From: CATOSP01 sp965237775 | Lineage (GTDB): Bacteria; Chloroflexota; Dehalococcoidia; Lucifugimonadales; UBA3495 | Direction: 5' to 3' | DNA: 64,000 nucleotides | Assembly (NCBI GenBank): GCA_965237775.1 | Contig: OZ250155.1 | Span: 4,588,001-4,652,000 of the forward strand | Shown: positions 1-8,499 of the stretch, piece after piece | How the letters are laid out: each line of letters opens with the position of its first letter | How positions within the stretch are numbered: position 1 is the first letter of the stretch | Program-made: the position numbers and the translations under genes | The notes under the pieces: generated by a model | What the model saw: the letters and a program-made list of their open reading frames with translations, nothing else | Told to the model about the DNA's origin: nothing | Database searches by the model: none

Positions 1-2
1 TT

Positions 3-194
3 TCCGGGACGGTAGCCATCGAAGTTATATTCACCGTCCCTGGCATGGGCAGGCTCTTGATAAGCAGTATCCTCTGGCGCGATTACACAATGATCCAGGC
101 CATAATCGTGATCATCGCGGTTTTGATCCTGACTCTGAACGTGTTCCTGGACCTACTCTACGCATGGCTAAATCCCAGGATTCGATACACATGA
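3..194 (+). CDS. ABC transporter permease, DppB/OppB type, C-terminal fragment (5' end outside window)
   Basis: The reading frame is open from the left edge to TGA at 192-194. It encodes the last 63 residues of a binding-protein-dependent transport permease. The fragment contains the conserved block IFTVPGMGRLL followed by RDYTMIQ, one long hydrophobic helix, and the family ending DLLYAWLNPRIRY, all typical of DppB/OppB-like permeases for peptides, nickel or other small solutes. The next gene, 25 bases downstream on the same strand, is the matching DppC-type subunit, so this is the first half of an inner-membrane permease heterodimer. The substrate cannot be told from this fragment. Confidence 0.93.
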   Translation, partial: SGTVAIEVIFTVPGMGRLLISSILWRDYTMIQAIIVIIAVLILTLNVFLDLLYAWLNPRIRYT

Positions 195-219
195 CGGATG
201 ACAACGATCGGGGAGAGCA

Positions 220-1131
220 ATGAGTCAGCAAACTATAGATGCAGCGCCCCTGCCCGAATCACCGATCGCCGCCTTGCGCCCAAAGCGGACTCTTTGGCAG
301 AACGTCGGTCAATTTATCCGGTATAAGCCTTTGGGCGTCTTCGGTGGCGTAATAGCCTCCATTCTATTTTTTGTAGCTATCTTCGCAGGCGTCCTGGCAA
401 CTCATGAGTACACCTTTCCCAATTCATCGCGAATTCTCGCTCCGCCAAGCTCGGAGATGTGGCTTGGCGCGGACGCCTTGGGAAGGGACATGTATAGCAG
501 GCTCCTGCACGGCGCTCGGATATCGCTGTATGTCGGGATCCTTAGCTCGTTCATAGGGACCACCATCGGAATGCTGGTGGGTATAGCTAGCGTCCATTAC
601 GGTGGGATAATAGATCTCATAGTCCAGCGAATCGTTGACGCTATGATAGCCTTCCCGGGTTTAATCCTCGCCATCGCGATCATGGCGGCTCTAGGTGCAT
701 CGATCAACAACGTTGTAATTGCCCTCAGTATTGCCTATATCCCAAGTGCTACCAGAATTCTGCGATCTCAAGCATTGGCTATCAAAGAAATGGACTATAT
801 TCTTGCGGCCAGGGCCTTGGGAGTAGGTGACTGGCGCATAATGATCCGCCATACCACTCCCAACTGTTTCTCCTTGTATATCGTGATAGTCACCCTGCAC
901 CTGGGCGGCGCGATAATTGCCGAGGCAGGTTTGAGCTTCCTCGGCATCGGAGCCCCTCCTCAAGAGCCATCCTGGGGAGCCATGCTCTCTGGAGCCGCAC
1001 AGAACGTTCGGATTGCCCCTTGGCAGGCGGTGTTTCCCGGGTTGTGCATTGCGATGGTCGTGTTCGGCTGGAACCTTCTGGGTGACGCTTTGAGGGACGT
1101 GCTAGACCCGCGGCTTCGCGGCACTACTTAG
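220..1131 (+). CDS. ABC transporter permease, DppC/OppC type
   Basis: 303-residue integral membrane subunit of a peptide/nickel-type ABC importer. An N-terminal OppC_N-like segment (cytoplasmic tail, first helix about 38-62) is followed by the family motif LGADALGRDMYSRLLHGAR at about 82-100. The cytoplasmic EAA-type loop that docks on the ATPase is at about 190-215 (AARALG), and the EAGLSFLGIG block is at 235-244. The start is ATG with GGGAG just upstream. The TAG stop at 1129-1131 lies on the junction with the following IS element; the last base of the stop belongs to the element or the target duplication, yet the stop is preserved. No dppD/dppF ATPase gene follows, so the ATPases must be elsewhere or upstream. 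Confidence 0.95.
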   Translation: MSQQTIDAAPLPESPIAALRPKRTLWQNVGQFIRYKPLGVFGGVIASILFFVAIFAGVLATHEYTFPNSSRILAPPSSEMWLGADALGRDMYSRLLHGARISLYVGILSSFIGTTIGMLVGIASVHYGGIIDLIVQRIVDAMIAFPGLILAIAIMAALGASINNVVIALSIAYIPSATRILRSQALAIKEMDYILAARALGVGDWRIMIRHTTPNCFSLYIVIVTLHLGGAIIAEAGLSFLGIGAPPQEPSWGAMLSGAAQNVRIAPWQAVFPGLCIAMVVFGWNLLGDALRDVLDPRLRGTT

Positions 1132-2045
1132 AAACTATCTCAAAATGGGATTGGTGTTAAAGGGAGAACAGCTAGGGGGTCCGGTTAAGATAGGGGAAAG
1201 TTGTGTGGTGGTGAAAAATGGGGAAGAGGGAGACTCTGCCAACGATATGGGAAATACCAGATGATCTGTGGGAGCGAATTGAGCCGGTGATTTTAGAGTT
1301 GGACCCACCCAAGCGAAAGGGGCGCAAACGGGTGGACCAGCGGAAGATGCTGGAAGGGGTCATCTTCCGGATGCGTAGCTCCTGCCAATGGAACCACTTG
1401 CCCAAGGATTTGGGAGATGACAGCACCATTCACCGAACCTTCCAGCGTTGGGTAGAGCGTGGGGTCCTGGAGGGTGTCTGGGCCGTGCTGATCGAAGAAT
1501 GTTGGGAGTTGGACGGTGTAAATTGGGAATGGCAGTCCGCCGATTGCTCGATGGGGAAGGCGCGTTTTGGGGGGGCGCTATTGGACGCAATCCCACGGAC
1601 CGGGGGAAGGCAGGGAGCAAGAAAAGCATCCTGGTCGATGGGGCAGGCGGGCCACTGAGCGTGGCGGTGGCTGGGGCTAATGTCCACGATACGAAACTCC
1701 TTAGGCCGACGCTGGAGAGCATAGTGGTGGGCCGGCCTGAAGGTGCCCAAAACCTGTGCCTGGACAAGGGGTATGACAATCCCACCGGCCACGGGGCCGT
1801 CGCCGAAGCCGGATACCAGCCTCATATCCGGCGAATCGGCGAAGAGAAATTGGACCAAACAGGCGAGAAGATCCACCCAGCCCGGCGGTGGGTGGTGGAA
1901 CGCACCCTAGGCTGGCTGTCCAAGTGCCGGGCGATCTTGGTGCGCTACGACAAGAAGGCATCCAATTACCTTGGTCTGCTCCAACTGGCATGTGCCCTTA
2001 TCTGGTACCGTCGTCAATGGAGCCTGAATAATTTGAGATAGTTTC
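1131..2045 (+). mobile_element. IS5-family insertion sequence, apparently complete, 915 bp
   Basis: Perfect 14-bp terminal inverted repeats bound the element: GAAACTATCTCAAA at 1131-1144 and its reverse complement at 2032-2045. The trinucleotide TTA flanks both ends (1128-1130 and 2046-2048), a likely target duplication of the TNA type known for the IS1031 group of the IS5 family. CTTAG also reads across both junctions, so the exact edge is uncertain by one base. Inside is a single DDE transposase spread over two frames. The insertion sits on the stop codon of the upstream permease gene and leaves it functional. Intact ends suggest a recent insertion. Confidence 0.9.
1218..2041 (+). CDS. IS5-family DDE transposase, two frames joined by probable programmed -1 frameshift
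   Basis: The upstream frame (1218-1658) encodes the N-terminal helix-turn-helix/DUF4096-like part (DDLWERIEPVILEL, then FRMRSSCQWNHLPKDLG). The downstream frame carries the catalytic DDE part: ILVDGAGGPL, ANVHDTKLL, CLDKGYDN and the C-terminal RRWVVERTLGWL with the catalytic Glu. The frames overlap around a run of seven G at 1569-1575 preceded by TTTT. Slipping back one base there joins the two halves into about 274 residues, the usual size for the family. Known IS5-family members use similar frameshifting. A simple inactivating indel in the G run is the alternative. Confidence 0.85.
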
Positions 2046-2086
2046 TTAGCCTCCCTTCCACCCAAATAATACGGGAGGACACAACA

Positions 2087-2124
2087 GCGGCCTCATCCAA
2101 GATAGGATGAGGCCGCTTCTTTCC
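2087..2124 (+). terminator. Rho-independent terminator
   Basis: A perfect 12-bp stem GCGGCCTCATCC / GGATGAGGCCGC (2087-2098 and 2105-2116) with a six-base loop is followed by TTCTTT. It lies 42 bases beyond the IS element and would have been the terminator of the permease operon before the insertion, which implies that the operon ended with the DppC-type gene. Confidence 0.85.
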
Positions 2125-2302
2125 CTCAGCGGTGACAAACCCGTGGCGTAAACGATTGTTGACATTGTGATCTCTCGAGACGTTCACCTTATGGGTGAGA
2201 CGTTGTTGATTCAAACCCGTGTTGGCATTAGCATGTTGACCTGTCTAGGACACGATCATAAGCGCCGCGGACTTCCGGGAAGCGGCGGGAAGGCGGGTTG
2301 CC

Positions 2303-3103
2303 ATGCGCGTAGATGTCCATACCCACGTCTGGCCGGATAGGATCGCCGGCACGGTGCTGGATTCCATGGTGCGGGATATGGGGCTCGGAGCAGTAGGTAT
2401 CAACACCGTGGAATGCGTCAAGGCCCACATGCGCGAGTCCGGCGTCGACAAGTCGGTAGTCCTGGGAGTGGTGGAGAGGCCAGACCAGGTGACGCGGGCC
2501 AACGACTGGCTCATCAGCATCCAAGACGACATGCTTGTGCCCCTCGGCGCGATACACTCGGAGCTGGAGGACAAGGCCGACGAAGTGCGGCGTCTACGTC
2601 AGAACGGCATCAAGGGGATCAAACTTCATCCGGTGATGAACAGTTTCTATGCGGACGATCCGGAGATGTTCCCGGTTTACGAGGAACTGGGCGACGACAT
2701 GACCCTGGAGATACACTCCGGACGTTTCCCCAACGGCAGCCCCGATGACCCTCTTTACGCCGCACCGGAGCGGATCATGAACATCGTCCGTCAGTTCCCG
2801 AGGCTCAAGATCATCGCCCTGCACCTGGGCGGCATGTATATGCTGGACGAAGCGGAGCGGGTCTTACTGGGCCAGGAAAACGTCCTGGTGGACACCACCT
2901 GGCCGCCATCGCTTCGGGAGGTGGCCGCCGAAACTTTGACCGCCATCTTCAACAAGCACGGCGCGCACAAGGTCTGCTTCGGGACCGATTTCCCATTGGC
3001 CAGCCAGATCACCGATTCCGAGTACATCCTGGGGCTACCCTTTTCCGACGCGGCTAAAGAAGGGATTTTGGGTGAGAACGCCCGGGCGTTGATCGGAATC
3101 TAA
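2303..3103 (+). CDS. Amidohydrolase family protein (metal-dependent TIM-barrel hydrolase/decarboxylase)
   Basis: 266 residues, the usual length for the amidohydrolase_2 group (ACMSD-like decarboxylases and hydrolases). The metal-binding HxH motif is at residues 6-8 (DVHTH). IKLHPVM near 107, the conserved His in LEIHSGRFP and in IIALHLGG, and the late Asp in CFGTDFPLAS complete the expected ligand set of a mononuclear or binuclear metal centre on a (beta/alpha)8 barrel. It is a soluble cytoplasmic enzyme with no signal peptide. The ATG at 2303 has a purine-rich stretch (GGGAAGGCGGG) upstream. The gene stands alone between the terminator and the group II intron, so the context gives no substrate. 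Confidence 0.85.
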   Translation: MRVDVHTHVWPDRIAGTVLDSMVRDMGLGAVGINTVECVKAHMRESGVDKSVVLGVVERPDQVTRANDWLISIQDDMLVPLGAIHSELEDKADEVRRLRQNGIKGIKLHPVMNSFYADDPEMFPVYEELGDDMTLEIHSGRFPNGSPDDPLYAAPERIMNIVRQFPRLKIIALHLGGMYMLDEAERVLLGQENVLVDTTWPPSLREVAAETLTAIFNKHGAHKVCFGTDFPLASQITDSEYILGLPFSDAAKEGILGENARALIGI

Positions 3104-3154
3104 CCCGTTTTCCAAGAAATCGACATAGGTAGGCCCTCGCGGGCTTTCCCTGTC

Positions 3155-3190
3155 ACACCACCGTGCGTACGGGTCCGTACACGGCGGTTC
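3155..3190 (-). ncRNA. Group II intron domain V (catalytic hairpin)
   Basis: On the minus strand this reads GAACCGCCGTGTACGG, then CCGTACGCACGGTGGTGT, a 36-nt hairpin with a short loop at the place expected for domain V, just 3' of the maturase gene. The run that follows can form the domain VI branch-point stem. Assignment rests on position and fold, not on a covariance search. Confidence 0.7.
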
Positions 3191-3204
3191 GGCGGGTTGA
3201 GCGG

Positions 3205-4581
3205 TCAGGTTGAAGCCAGACGGGGAAGCCCGAGCGCGTCGAAGAAGGCGTTGGGAAGGGCGTAGCTGAGGGCCGGGCTACGGCTGATGCGCCAGGGGCC
3301 ATGGGTGCTGCCCGCCGTTTGGGCGGCTAGCTCCTTCCTTACCCCTCGCGTGCGTAATTCCGCATACCGTTTTCGCCCCCGTTTCCACTGCTTCCAGGCG
3401 ACGCAACGCAGGCGCCGCCTTATCCACGAGTCCAGGTCTCGAAGCACTGATGGGGTCTGGCAGTAGCCAAAGTAGCCTTTCCACCCCGTGAGGTATTCAG
3501 ACAGTTCCTTGACCATTCCGTCCAGTCCCACCGTTCGCGTCCGCCGCGTCAGGTCCCGGACCCGCTCCTTGCACCGGGCCAGAGCCGCTGGGGCAACCCG
3601 CCGCCTTGGCTCTCTGCCGGCCGTAAAGCTGAATCCCAGGAACTTCCGCTTCCCTGGCCTGGCCACCGCGCTTTTCCCCTGGTTTACCTTCAGCTTGAGT
3701 TTCTTGGTGATGAAGCCTGTAATGCTCTCCATCACCCGCCGTCCTGCCCGTTCGCTGCGCACGTAGATGTTGCAGTCGTCCGCGTAGCGCACAAAGCAGT
3801 GGCCCCGTCGTTCCAGCTCTCGGTCCAGTTCCTCCAGCACGATGTTGGACAGGAATGGCGACAGCGGGCCGCCCTGGGGCGTCCCCTCCGTCGTCGGACT
3901 CACCAGCCCCTTCTCTATCACCCCGGCGTTCAGGAACGCCCGGATCAGTTTGAGCATCCGCTTGTCCCTCACCCGTTGCGCTATTCGCCCTAATAGCTTG
4001 TCATGGTGCACCCGGTCGAAGAACTTCTCCAGGTCGATGTCCACGACCCAGTGGCGGCCCTCAGCGATATACCCCTGTGCCTGGGCTACTGCCTGGTGAG
4101 CAGACCGTCCAGGTCGGAAGCCGTAGCTATGCTCAGAGAATGTCCGGTCCCAGCGCTTCTGCAAGACCTGTAGCACCCCTTGCTGGATAAAGCGGTCCAG
4201 CACGGTGGGAATCCCTAACTGGCGCATCCCTCCGCCCACTTTGGGTATCTCTACCCGCTTTACCGGTTGCGGTTGGTAGGCCCCTTTTAGCAACTGTTCC
4301 CGGATGGCAGGCCAGTGCTCCTTTAGGTACCCCGGCAGTTCCTGGACTCTCATCCCGTCCACACCAGGGCTGCCTCGGTTCGCCCTGACTCGCTTCAATG
4401 CCCCCTTCAGGTTTTCGCGCTCACATACCTCCTCCATCAGGCATTCATCAGCCGCCGGGCTTTCGGCTGAGCACATCGCCACAGACACTTCGGTCCCTTC
4501 TCCGGAGGCCTTCGGGGCTCCACCCCAATCCCCTTCAGGGAAGGCCAGTCCCATCTGGATGTTCTGCCGCTCTACGCCCAT
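3205..4581 (-). CDS. ltrA: Group II intron-encoded reverse transcriptase/maturase
   Basis: 458 residues. The reverse-transcriptase palm and fingers run from about 60 to 310 and include SPGVDGM, RQLGIPTVLDRFIQQ, HSYGFRPGRSAHQA, DIDLEKFFDRVHH, GTPQGGPLSP and the catalytic FVRYADD motif. A GIIM-type maturase (domain X) follows (LTGWKGYFGYC, WKQWKR). No HNH endonuclease domain follows, in keeping with class C introns. The protein splices and mobilises its host intron. The ATG at 4581 lies about 415 nt inside the intron, as expected for an ORF looped out in domain IV. All conserved motifs are intact, so it may be active. Confidence 0.95.
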   Translation of the reverse strand: MGVERQNIQMGLAFPEGDWGGAPKASGEGTEVSVAMCSAESPAADECLMEEVCERENLKGALKRVRANRGSPGVDGMRVQELPGYLKEHWPAIREQLLKGAYQPQPVKRVEIPKVGGGMRQLGIPTVLDRFIQQGVLQVLQKRWDRTFSEHSYGFRPGRSAHQAVAQAQGYIAEGRHWVVDIDLEKFFDRVHHDKLLGRIAQRVRDKRMLKLIRAFLNAGVIEKGLVSPTTEGTPQGGPLSPFLSNIVLEELDRELERRGHCFVRYADDCNIYVRSERAGRRVMESITGFITKKLKLKVNQGKSAVARPGKRKFLGFSFTAGREPRRRVAPAALARCKERVRDLTRRTRTVGLDGMVKELSEYLTGWKGYFGYCQTPSVLRDLDSWIRRRLRCVAWKQWKRGRKRYAELRTRGVRKELAAQTAGSTHGPWRISRSPALSYALPNAFFDALGLPRLAST

Positions 4582-5002
4582 GAGATGTGCATCCTACTTG
4601 CCACTCCCAACCGTTCGGGCCTTCATCCTTCCCATCTGGGAAGGACTACTATGCCCTCTGCTGACTTCTGCACCGCGGTCAGGCAGCCTCACAGCCCCCT
4701 CAGTCCCCACTTGGAGACACGGCACAGACCTCCCGGGGTAAGACCGTCAGCCTTCATCGCACACTCGCCGGATTTACAGTCCTGGCCCTTGACGGATATG
4801 GACTTCGTGACCTCATGCTCACTCGTCCGGCCAGACCTGCCTCTTATCCGGTTCCTGTTCGTTCAGTCGCGACTTTGCTCCACGCTTCCTTCAGACCCCG
4901 CCTCGCGACGACGCCCTTGCGCTTCGCTAACCCTTCTCCTCCGTCAGGATGGGTAGAGGACTTTCACCTCCAAGCTGCCGTTCATGCCCGGCACACAAAA
5001 GA

Positions 5003-5030
5003 GAAGCCCCTCCGAAATCGGAGGGGCTTC
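5003..5030 (-). terminator. Rho-independent terminator of the 154-residue gene; insertion target of the group II intron
   Basis: A perfect 13-bp inverted repeat GAAGCCCCTCCGA / TCGGAGGGGCTTC is followed on the minus strand by TCTTTT at 5002-4997. The intron begins at the very next base. It terminates the minus-strand gene that ends at 5121. Confidence 0.9.
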
Positions 5031-5120
5031 GTTCTTGCTGAGTCTTGACGCCTCGCCCAGGCAGGGCGCGCGTATGGTCCGCGCTTAGTTGTCGGCGGGG
5101 ACCGCCCGGCTAGAACTATG

Positions 5121-5585
5121 TTACGCGGTTACCAGACCCTCGGCAACGGCCCTGGGAGTTAGGTCTCCAACCTCGGCCAGGTGGCTCTTGATCGCCTCGG
5201 TAGCCGCGGCCAGCATCTCGGCGTCAACCGACGCCGCTTCGTCGGGATATCCAGCCTCCGACAGCAATTGGGCGGTCTGGTCCTTGATCTGGTCCAGGGC
5301 CCATGCTACCTGGTCCTTGGACTCTTGCATCCCCTCAGGGAAGTCGACGTGGGACCCGCCCGCGCCCAACTTGTCGTATCCGCCCTTGTGCCAATGGCCC
5401 CTCGAGCCGTGGGGGTCGAAGCGGATGATTTCGGTACCGCGGACGTCCACGCCGAAGGTGGGGCCGCCGAATTTGCTCTTCAGGCACCGCATGGGCCAAA
5501 GGTACAAAGTGACTTCTTTGGACGGGGAAAGCGAGCGAACCATTACCTGACCCAGGTACGATTCGCCGTCGATCATGGTGGCCAT
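5121..5585 (-). CDS. Conserved hypothetical protein, 154 residues
   Basis: Soluble protein with no signal peptide or membrane helix. The N-terminal half is rich in beta-strand-type sequence (LGQVMVRSLSPSKEVTLYLW) and contains a Gly/His-rich stretch around residues 55-75 (RFDPHGSRGHWHKGGYDKLG). The C-terminal half is predicted helical and acidic. I do not recognise a characterised family. The ATG at 5585 has AGGAGG about nine bases upstream. The gene has its own terminator, behind which the group II intron has inserted, so the gene is undamaged. It looks monocistronic and ordinary in codon use. Confidence 0.75.
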   Translation of the reverse strand: MATMIDGESYLGQVMVRSLSPSKEVTLYLWPMRCLKSKFGGPTFGVDVRGTEIIRFDPHGSRGHWHKGGYDKLGAGGSHVDFPEGMQESKDQVAWALDQIKDQTAQLLSEAGYPDEAASVDAEMLAAATEAIKSHLAEVGDLTPRAVAEGLVTA

Positions 5586-6024
5586 GTGAAATCCTCCTGC
5601 GCTATCTAGGGGTCGAGATTACTAGGCGGTATGTTACCACAAAACCGTTATCGCGGCGCGAAGGCCGCGGAACAGGGTCAGGGCCTTTTCATTGTCCGAG
5701 TTGCCTGGGATCCAATCACCAATCCTTTCGCCGTTGGGGGGGAGGTCGGGATGAGGGGTAGATGGCTGGCAACTTCCAAGGGACAAATTGAGCGCAGCAG
5801 GCCCCTCACCCTAACCCTCTCCCGGCGGGAGAGGGGACTCTCCTCGACAATGAAAAGGACCTGGGAACAGGGTGGTCGCATATTAGGTTGTCCCGGTGTC
5901 ACTCAGGTGCTTGCCGGAATCCAGAGTTCGGGGACTGCGATGTCAGCAGCCGGAATTGGCGGACCGGGGCGGCGGGAATGGCGGGGCTAATGTAGTCTAA
6001 ATGCGATAGCCCCGCCGGGGAATC
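5586..6024. other. Intergenic region without a recognised gene
   Basis: 439 bases between the promoter side of the 154-residue gene and the 3' end of the molybdopterin-enzyme gene. The only structured element seen is the REP-like palindrome at 5801-5838. Short open frames here have no family features. Confidence 0.6.
5801..5838. repeat. REP-like palindromic element
   Basis: CCCTCTCCCG and CGGGAGAGGG (5815-5824 and 5826-5835) form a 10-bp near-perfect palindrome preceded by CCCCTCACCCTAA. This sequence type recurs as a dispersed short repeat in many bacterial genomes. It lies outside genes. Confidence 0.6.
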
Positions 6025-8364
6025 CTAGCCCGCTTCCCGTTCGCCGTGGATGGCCCTCCACACTTTCTCGGCTGTCAGGGGCGTGTCTATGTGTCTTATG
6101 CCCAAGGGGGACAGCGCGTCCATGATGGCATTGGCCACCGCGACAGGTGCCGCGACCGTAGGCAATTCTCCCACTCCCTTGATGCCCAGCGGGTTCATCG
6201 GAGAGGGCGTTTCGACGGTCTCGGTGATTAGCTCCGGTATGCGCCCCGCGATTGGCATCGCGTAGTCCATGAGACTACCGGTCAGAGGCTGGCCCCGCTC
6301 GTCATAGGCCATCCCTTCCCACAGGGCTTGGCCGATGCCCTGGACGATTCCGCCATGGACCTGGCCTTCCACAAGCACCGGGTTGATTATCCTGCCGCAG
6401 TCGTGCAGCGCCACATACCGGAGTATTCTGGTCTCGCCGGTTTCACGGCTTACCTCCGCGATCACCACGTGGGCGCTGAAGGAGTGCGGGCTCTGGTGGA
6501 CCCGGCCCAGCGTGAAGCTGCCGCTGAATTCCAGACCGACTTCCGTGCCGGGAGCTAATCGCTCTTCGTTGTAGGCGGCGGAAGCCAGCTCCTCGAAAGT
6601 AACGTTCTGTTGAAGGTCCCTGCTGTTGAGCGCCCGTCCGTTTTGGAGTGCGACATCCTGGGGTGAACACTCCAACAGATGCCCGGCGATACGCGTCAGT
6701 TTTTCTCGCGCCTCGCGTGCTACGAGGTAGAGTGCCGACCCTCCCACCACGGTTGCGCGAGTTGCCCCAGTGCCACCACCGGAGGGAACGACGGCCGTGT
6801 CACCGTGGAGGACCCGAACGTCTCCAGGAGTGACCCCAAGCTCATCGGCAACTATTTGGGAAAACGCGGTGGCGGAGCCCTGGCCGTGGGGAGACACGCC
6901 GGTCATGGCCGTGACGCGGCCTGCGGGATCTATATTCAGCCAGGCTTCTTCCTCCCTGGAATCACCAGAGCCGCCGGACATCTTGATAACAGTGGCCAAT
7001 CCAACCCCGATCAGGGGGCCGGTGGTAGACCGGCTTTCTATCGCCCTGCGCCTCCACTCCGCGTAGCCGGACAACGCCAGCGCCCTATTGAGTACTGTTT
7101 CGTAGTCGCCAGAGTCATAGGTCAGCCCGGTGGGTGTCTCGTAGGGAAAGGCGTCGTTGCCGATGAGGTTCTTACGCCTTACTTCCGCAGGGTCGAGGCC
7201 CAGGTCCAGGGCAATTAGGTCCACAGTCCTTTCCATGCAGAACGCGGCTTCCGGCCCTCCCGCGCCTCGATATGCTCCCGTGGGCGGCTTGTTGGTAACC
7301 ACACCGAGGACTTCAATCCTGGCGCAAGGAGTCTTGTACGGTCCTATAATGCGGTGGCTGGCCCGATATGGAGGCCCGGGAGTGGAATTGCCGAAATAAG
7401 CGCCTCCATCCCCAATTATCTGTAGCTTAATCCCCAAGATGGTCCCGTCGCTTTGGACCGCCGCTTCCACGTCTACCGTATGTCCCCTGCCGTGGAAACC
7501 CAGCATGTTTTCCTGGCGGTCGGCCACCCATTTTATGGATCTCCCCAAAGACACCGAGAGATAAGCGATGGCCAGGTCTTCTGGGAAGACTCCCCCCTTT
7601 TCTCCGAACCCTCCGCCCACGTCGGGCGCGACCACCCTCACGCTGCTTTCGGGCCGGTCCAGAAGCCGGGCAATCTGCCTTTTCACCCGATGAGGCGACT
7701 GAGTAGAAGTCCAGATGGTCAGGAAGTCCTCTTCAGGCTGGTAATGTGCTACCAGACCCCGTGTCTCCATGGGCATTGGAGCGAGTCGTTGCACATTGTA
7801 AGTTTGCCTGACTACGCGGTCCGCCTTGGCGAAGGCAGCATCCAGGTCCTCCCCTTGCCTGTCGTGATGAATGCGGAGGGCAACGTTGGAACCCAAGTCC
7901 TGGTGAATCGGCACGGAGCCTTCGTCGGCGGCTTCCCGTGGGTCGACAATCGCCGGCAATGGACCGTAGTCAACCTCGATTAGCTCCAGGGCGTCCCTGG
8001 CCTGTTGGGGAGATTCGGCAACAACCACGGCGACTGTTTGACCAACGTAGTTGACCTTATCCTTCGCCAAGACCGGGTGTTCAGGCGCGTTGAATTCATC
8101 CACCTCCCACTCGCCGCTCATGGCGCGAGTGGGAAGGTCTGAGAGAATACCGGCGATGTCCTCGCTAGTGATTACCGCCACCACTCCATGAAGCCCGCGA
8201 GCCCTGGAAGTGTGTATTTCGTTGACCCTCGCATGTCCATGAGGGCTGCGCAGAATTGCGGCGTGGAGCAGGCCATCAATCTTAATGTCGTCTACGTAAG
8301 AACCCTGACCAGACACCAGCCGAGGGTCCTCGAACCGCTTCAAGGGCTTCCCTGTGTAGGTCAT
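6025..8364 (-). CDS. Xanthine dehydrogenase/CO dehydrogenase-type molybdopterin large subunit
   Basis: 779 residues from the ATG at 8364, which has GGAGGG eight bases upstream; an in-frame start at 8400 lacks one. The order is typical: an a/b-hammerhead domain (KPLKRFEDPRLVSGQGSYVDD), then two molybdopterin-binding domains with GGGFGEKG, PPTGAYRGAG and the near-C-terminal KGVGELPT, whose Glu is the catalytic base. The AYRGAG sequence replaces the AYxCSFR loop of true form I CO dehydrogenase, so this is a form II or aldehyde/xanthine-type hydroxylase. The FAD and [2Fe-2S] subunits normally encoded next to it are missing; substrate unknown. Confidence 0.92.
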   Translation of the reverse strand: MTYTGKPLKRFEDPRLVSGQGSYVDDIKIDGLLHAAILRSPHGHARVNEIHTSRARGLHGVVAVITSEDIAGILSDLPTRAMSGEWEVDEFNAPEHPVLAKDKVNYVGQTVAVVVAESPQQARDALELIEVDYGPLPAIVDPREAADEGSVPIHQDLGSNVALRIHHDRQGEDLDAAFAKADRVVRQTYNVQRLAPMPMETRGLVAHYQPEEDFLTIWTSTQSPHRVKRQIARLLDRPESSVRVVAPDVGGGFGEKGGVFPEDLAIAYLSVSLGRSIKWVADRQENMLGFHGRGHTVDVEAAVQSDGTILGIKLQIIGDGGAYFGNSTPGPPYRASHRIIGPYKTPCARIEVLGVVTNKPPTGAYRGAGGPEAAFCMERTVDLIALDLGLDPAEVRRKNLIGNDAFPYETPTGLTYDSGDYETVLNRALALSGYAEWRRRAIESRSTTGPLIGVGLATVIKMSGGSGDSREEEAWLNIDPAGRVTAMTGVSPHGQGSATAFSQIVADELGVTPGDVRVLHGDTAVVPSGGGTGATRATVVGGSALYLVAREAREKLTRIAGHLLECSPQDVALQNGRALNSRDLQQNVTFEELASAAYNEERLAPGTEVGLEFSGSFTLGRVHQSPHSFSAHVVIAEVSRETGETRILRYVALHDCGRIINPVLVEGQVHGGIVQGIGQALWEGMAYDERGQPLTGSLMDYAMPIAGRIPELITETVETPSPMNPLGIKGVGELPTVAAPVAVANAIMDALSPLGIRHIDTPLTAEKVWRAIHGEREAG

Positions 8365-8499
8365 GCTAGCCCTCCGTTCCCATATCACGGTCGTGGCCAT
8401 TCTATAACGCTAGAGGCTGCATCTCCAATGGGCCGAACCATAGGCAGGTAAGGCTTGTCTCCACGTTGTTATGCCATGCTAATCCGCGTTAGCAAACCC

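Larger units (their letters stand above)
3125..4996 (-). mobile_element. Group II intron (probably bacterial class C), about 1.87 kb
   Basis: On the minus strand the element starts with the group II 5' consensus GTGTG at 4996 and continues GCCGGGCATGAA, typical of intron domain I. It contains an intron-encoded reverse transcriptase. A 36-nt domain V-like hairpin lies at 3155-3190, followed by a domain VI-like stem and a CTAC-CTAT end at about 3125-3132. The 5' end abuts a terminator hairpin plus TCTTTT, the preferred target of class C introns. About 415 nt of RNA structure precede the ORF and 80 nt follow it. The 3' end is placed to within a few bases. Confidence 0.85.
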
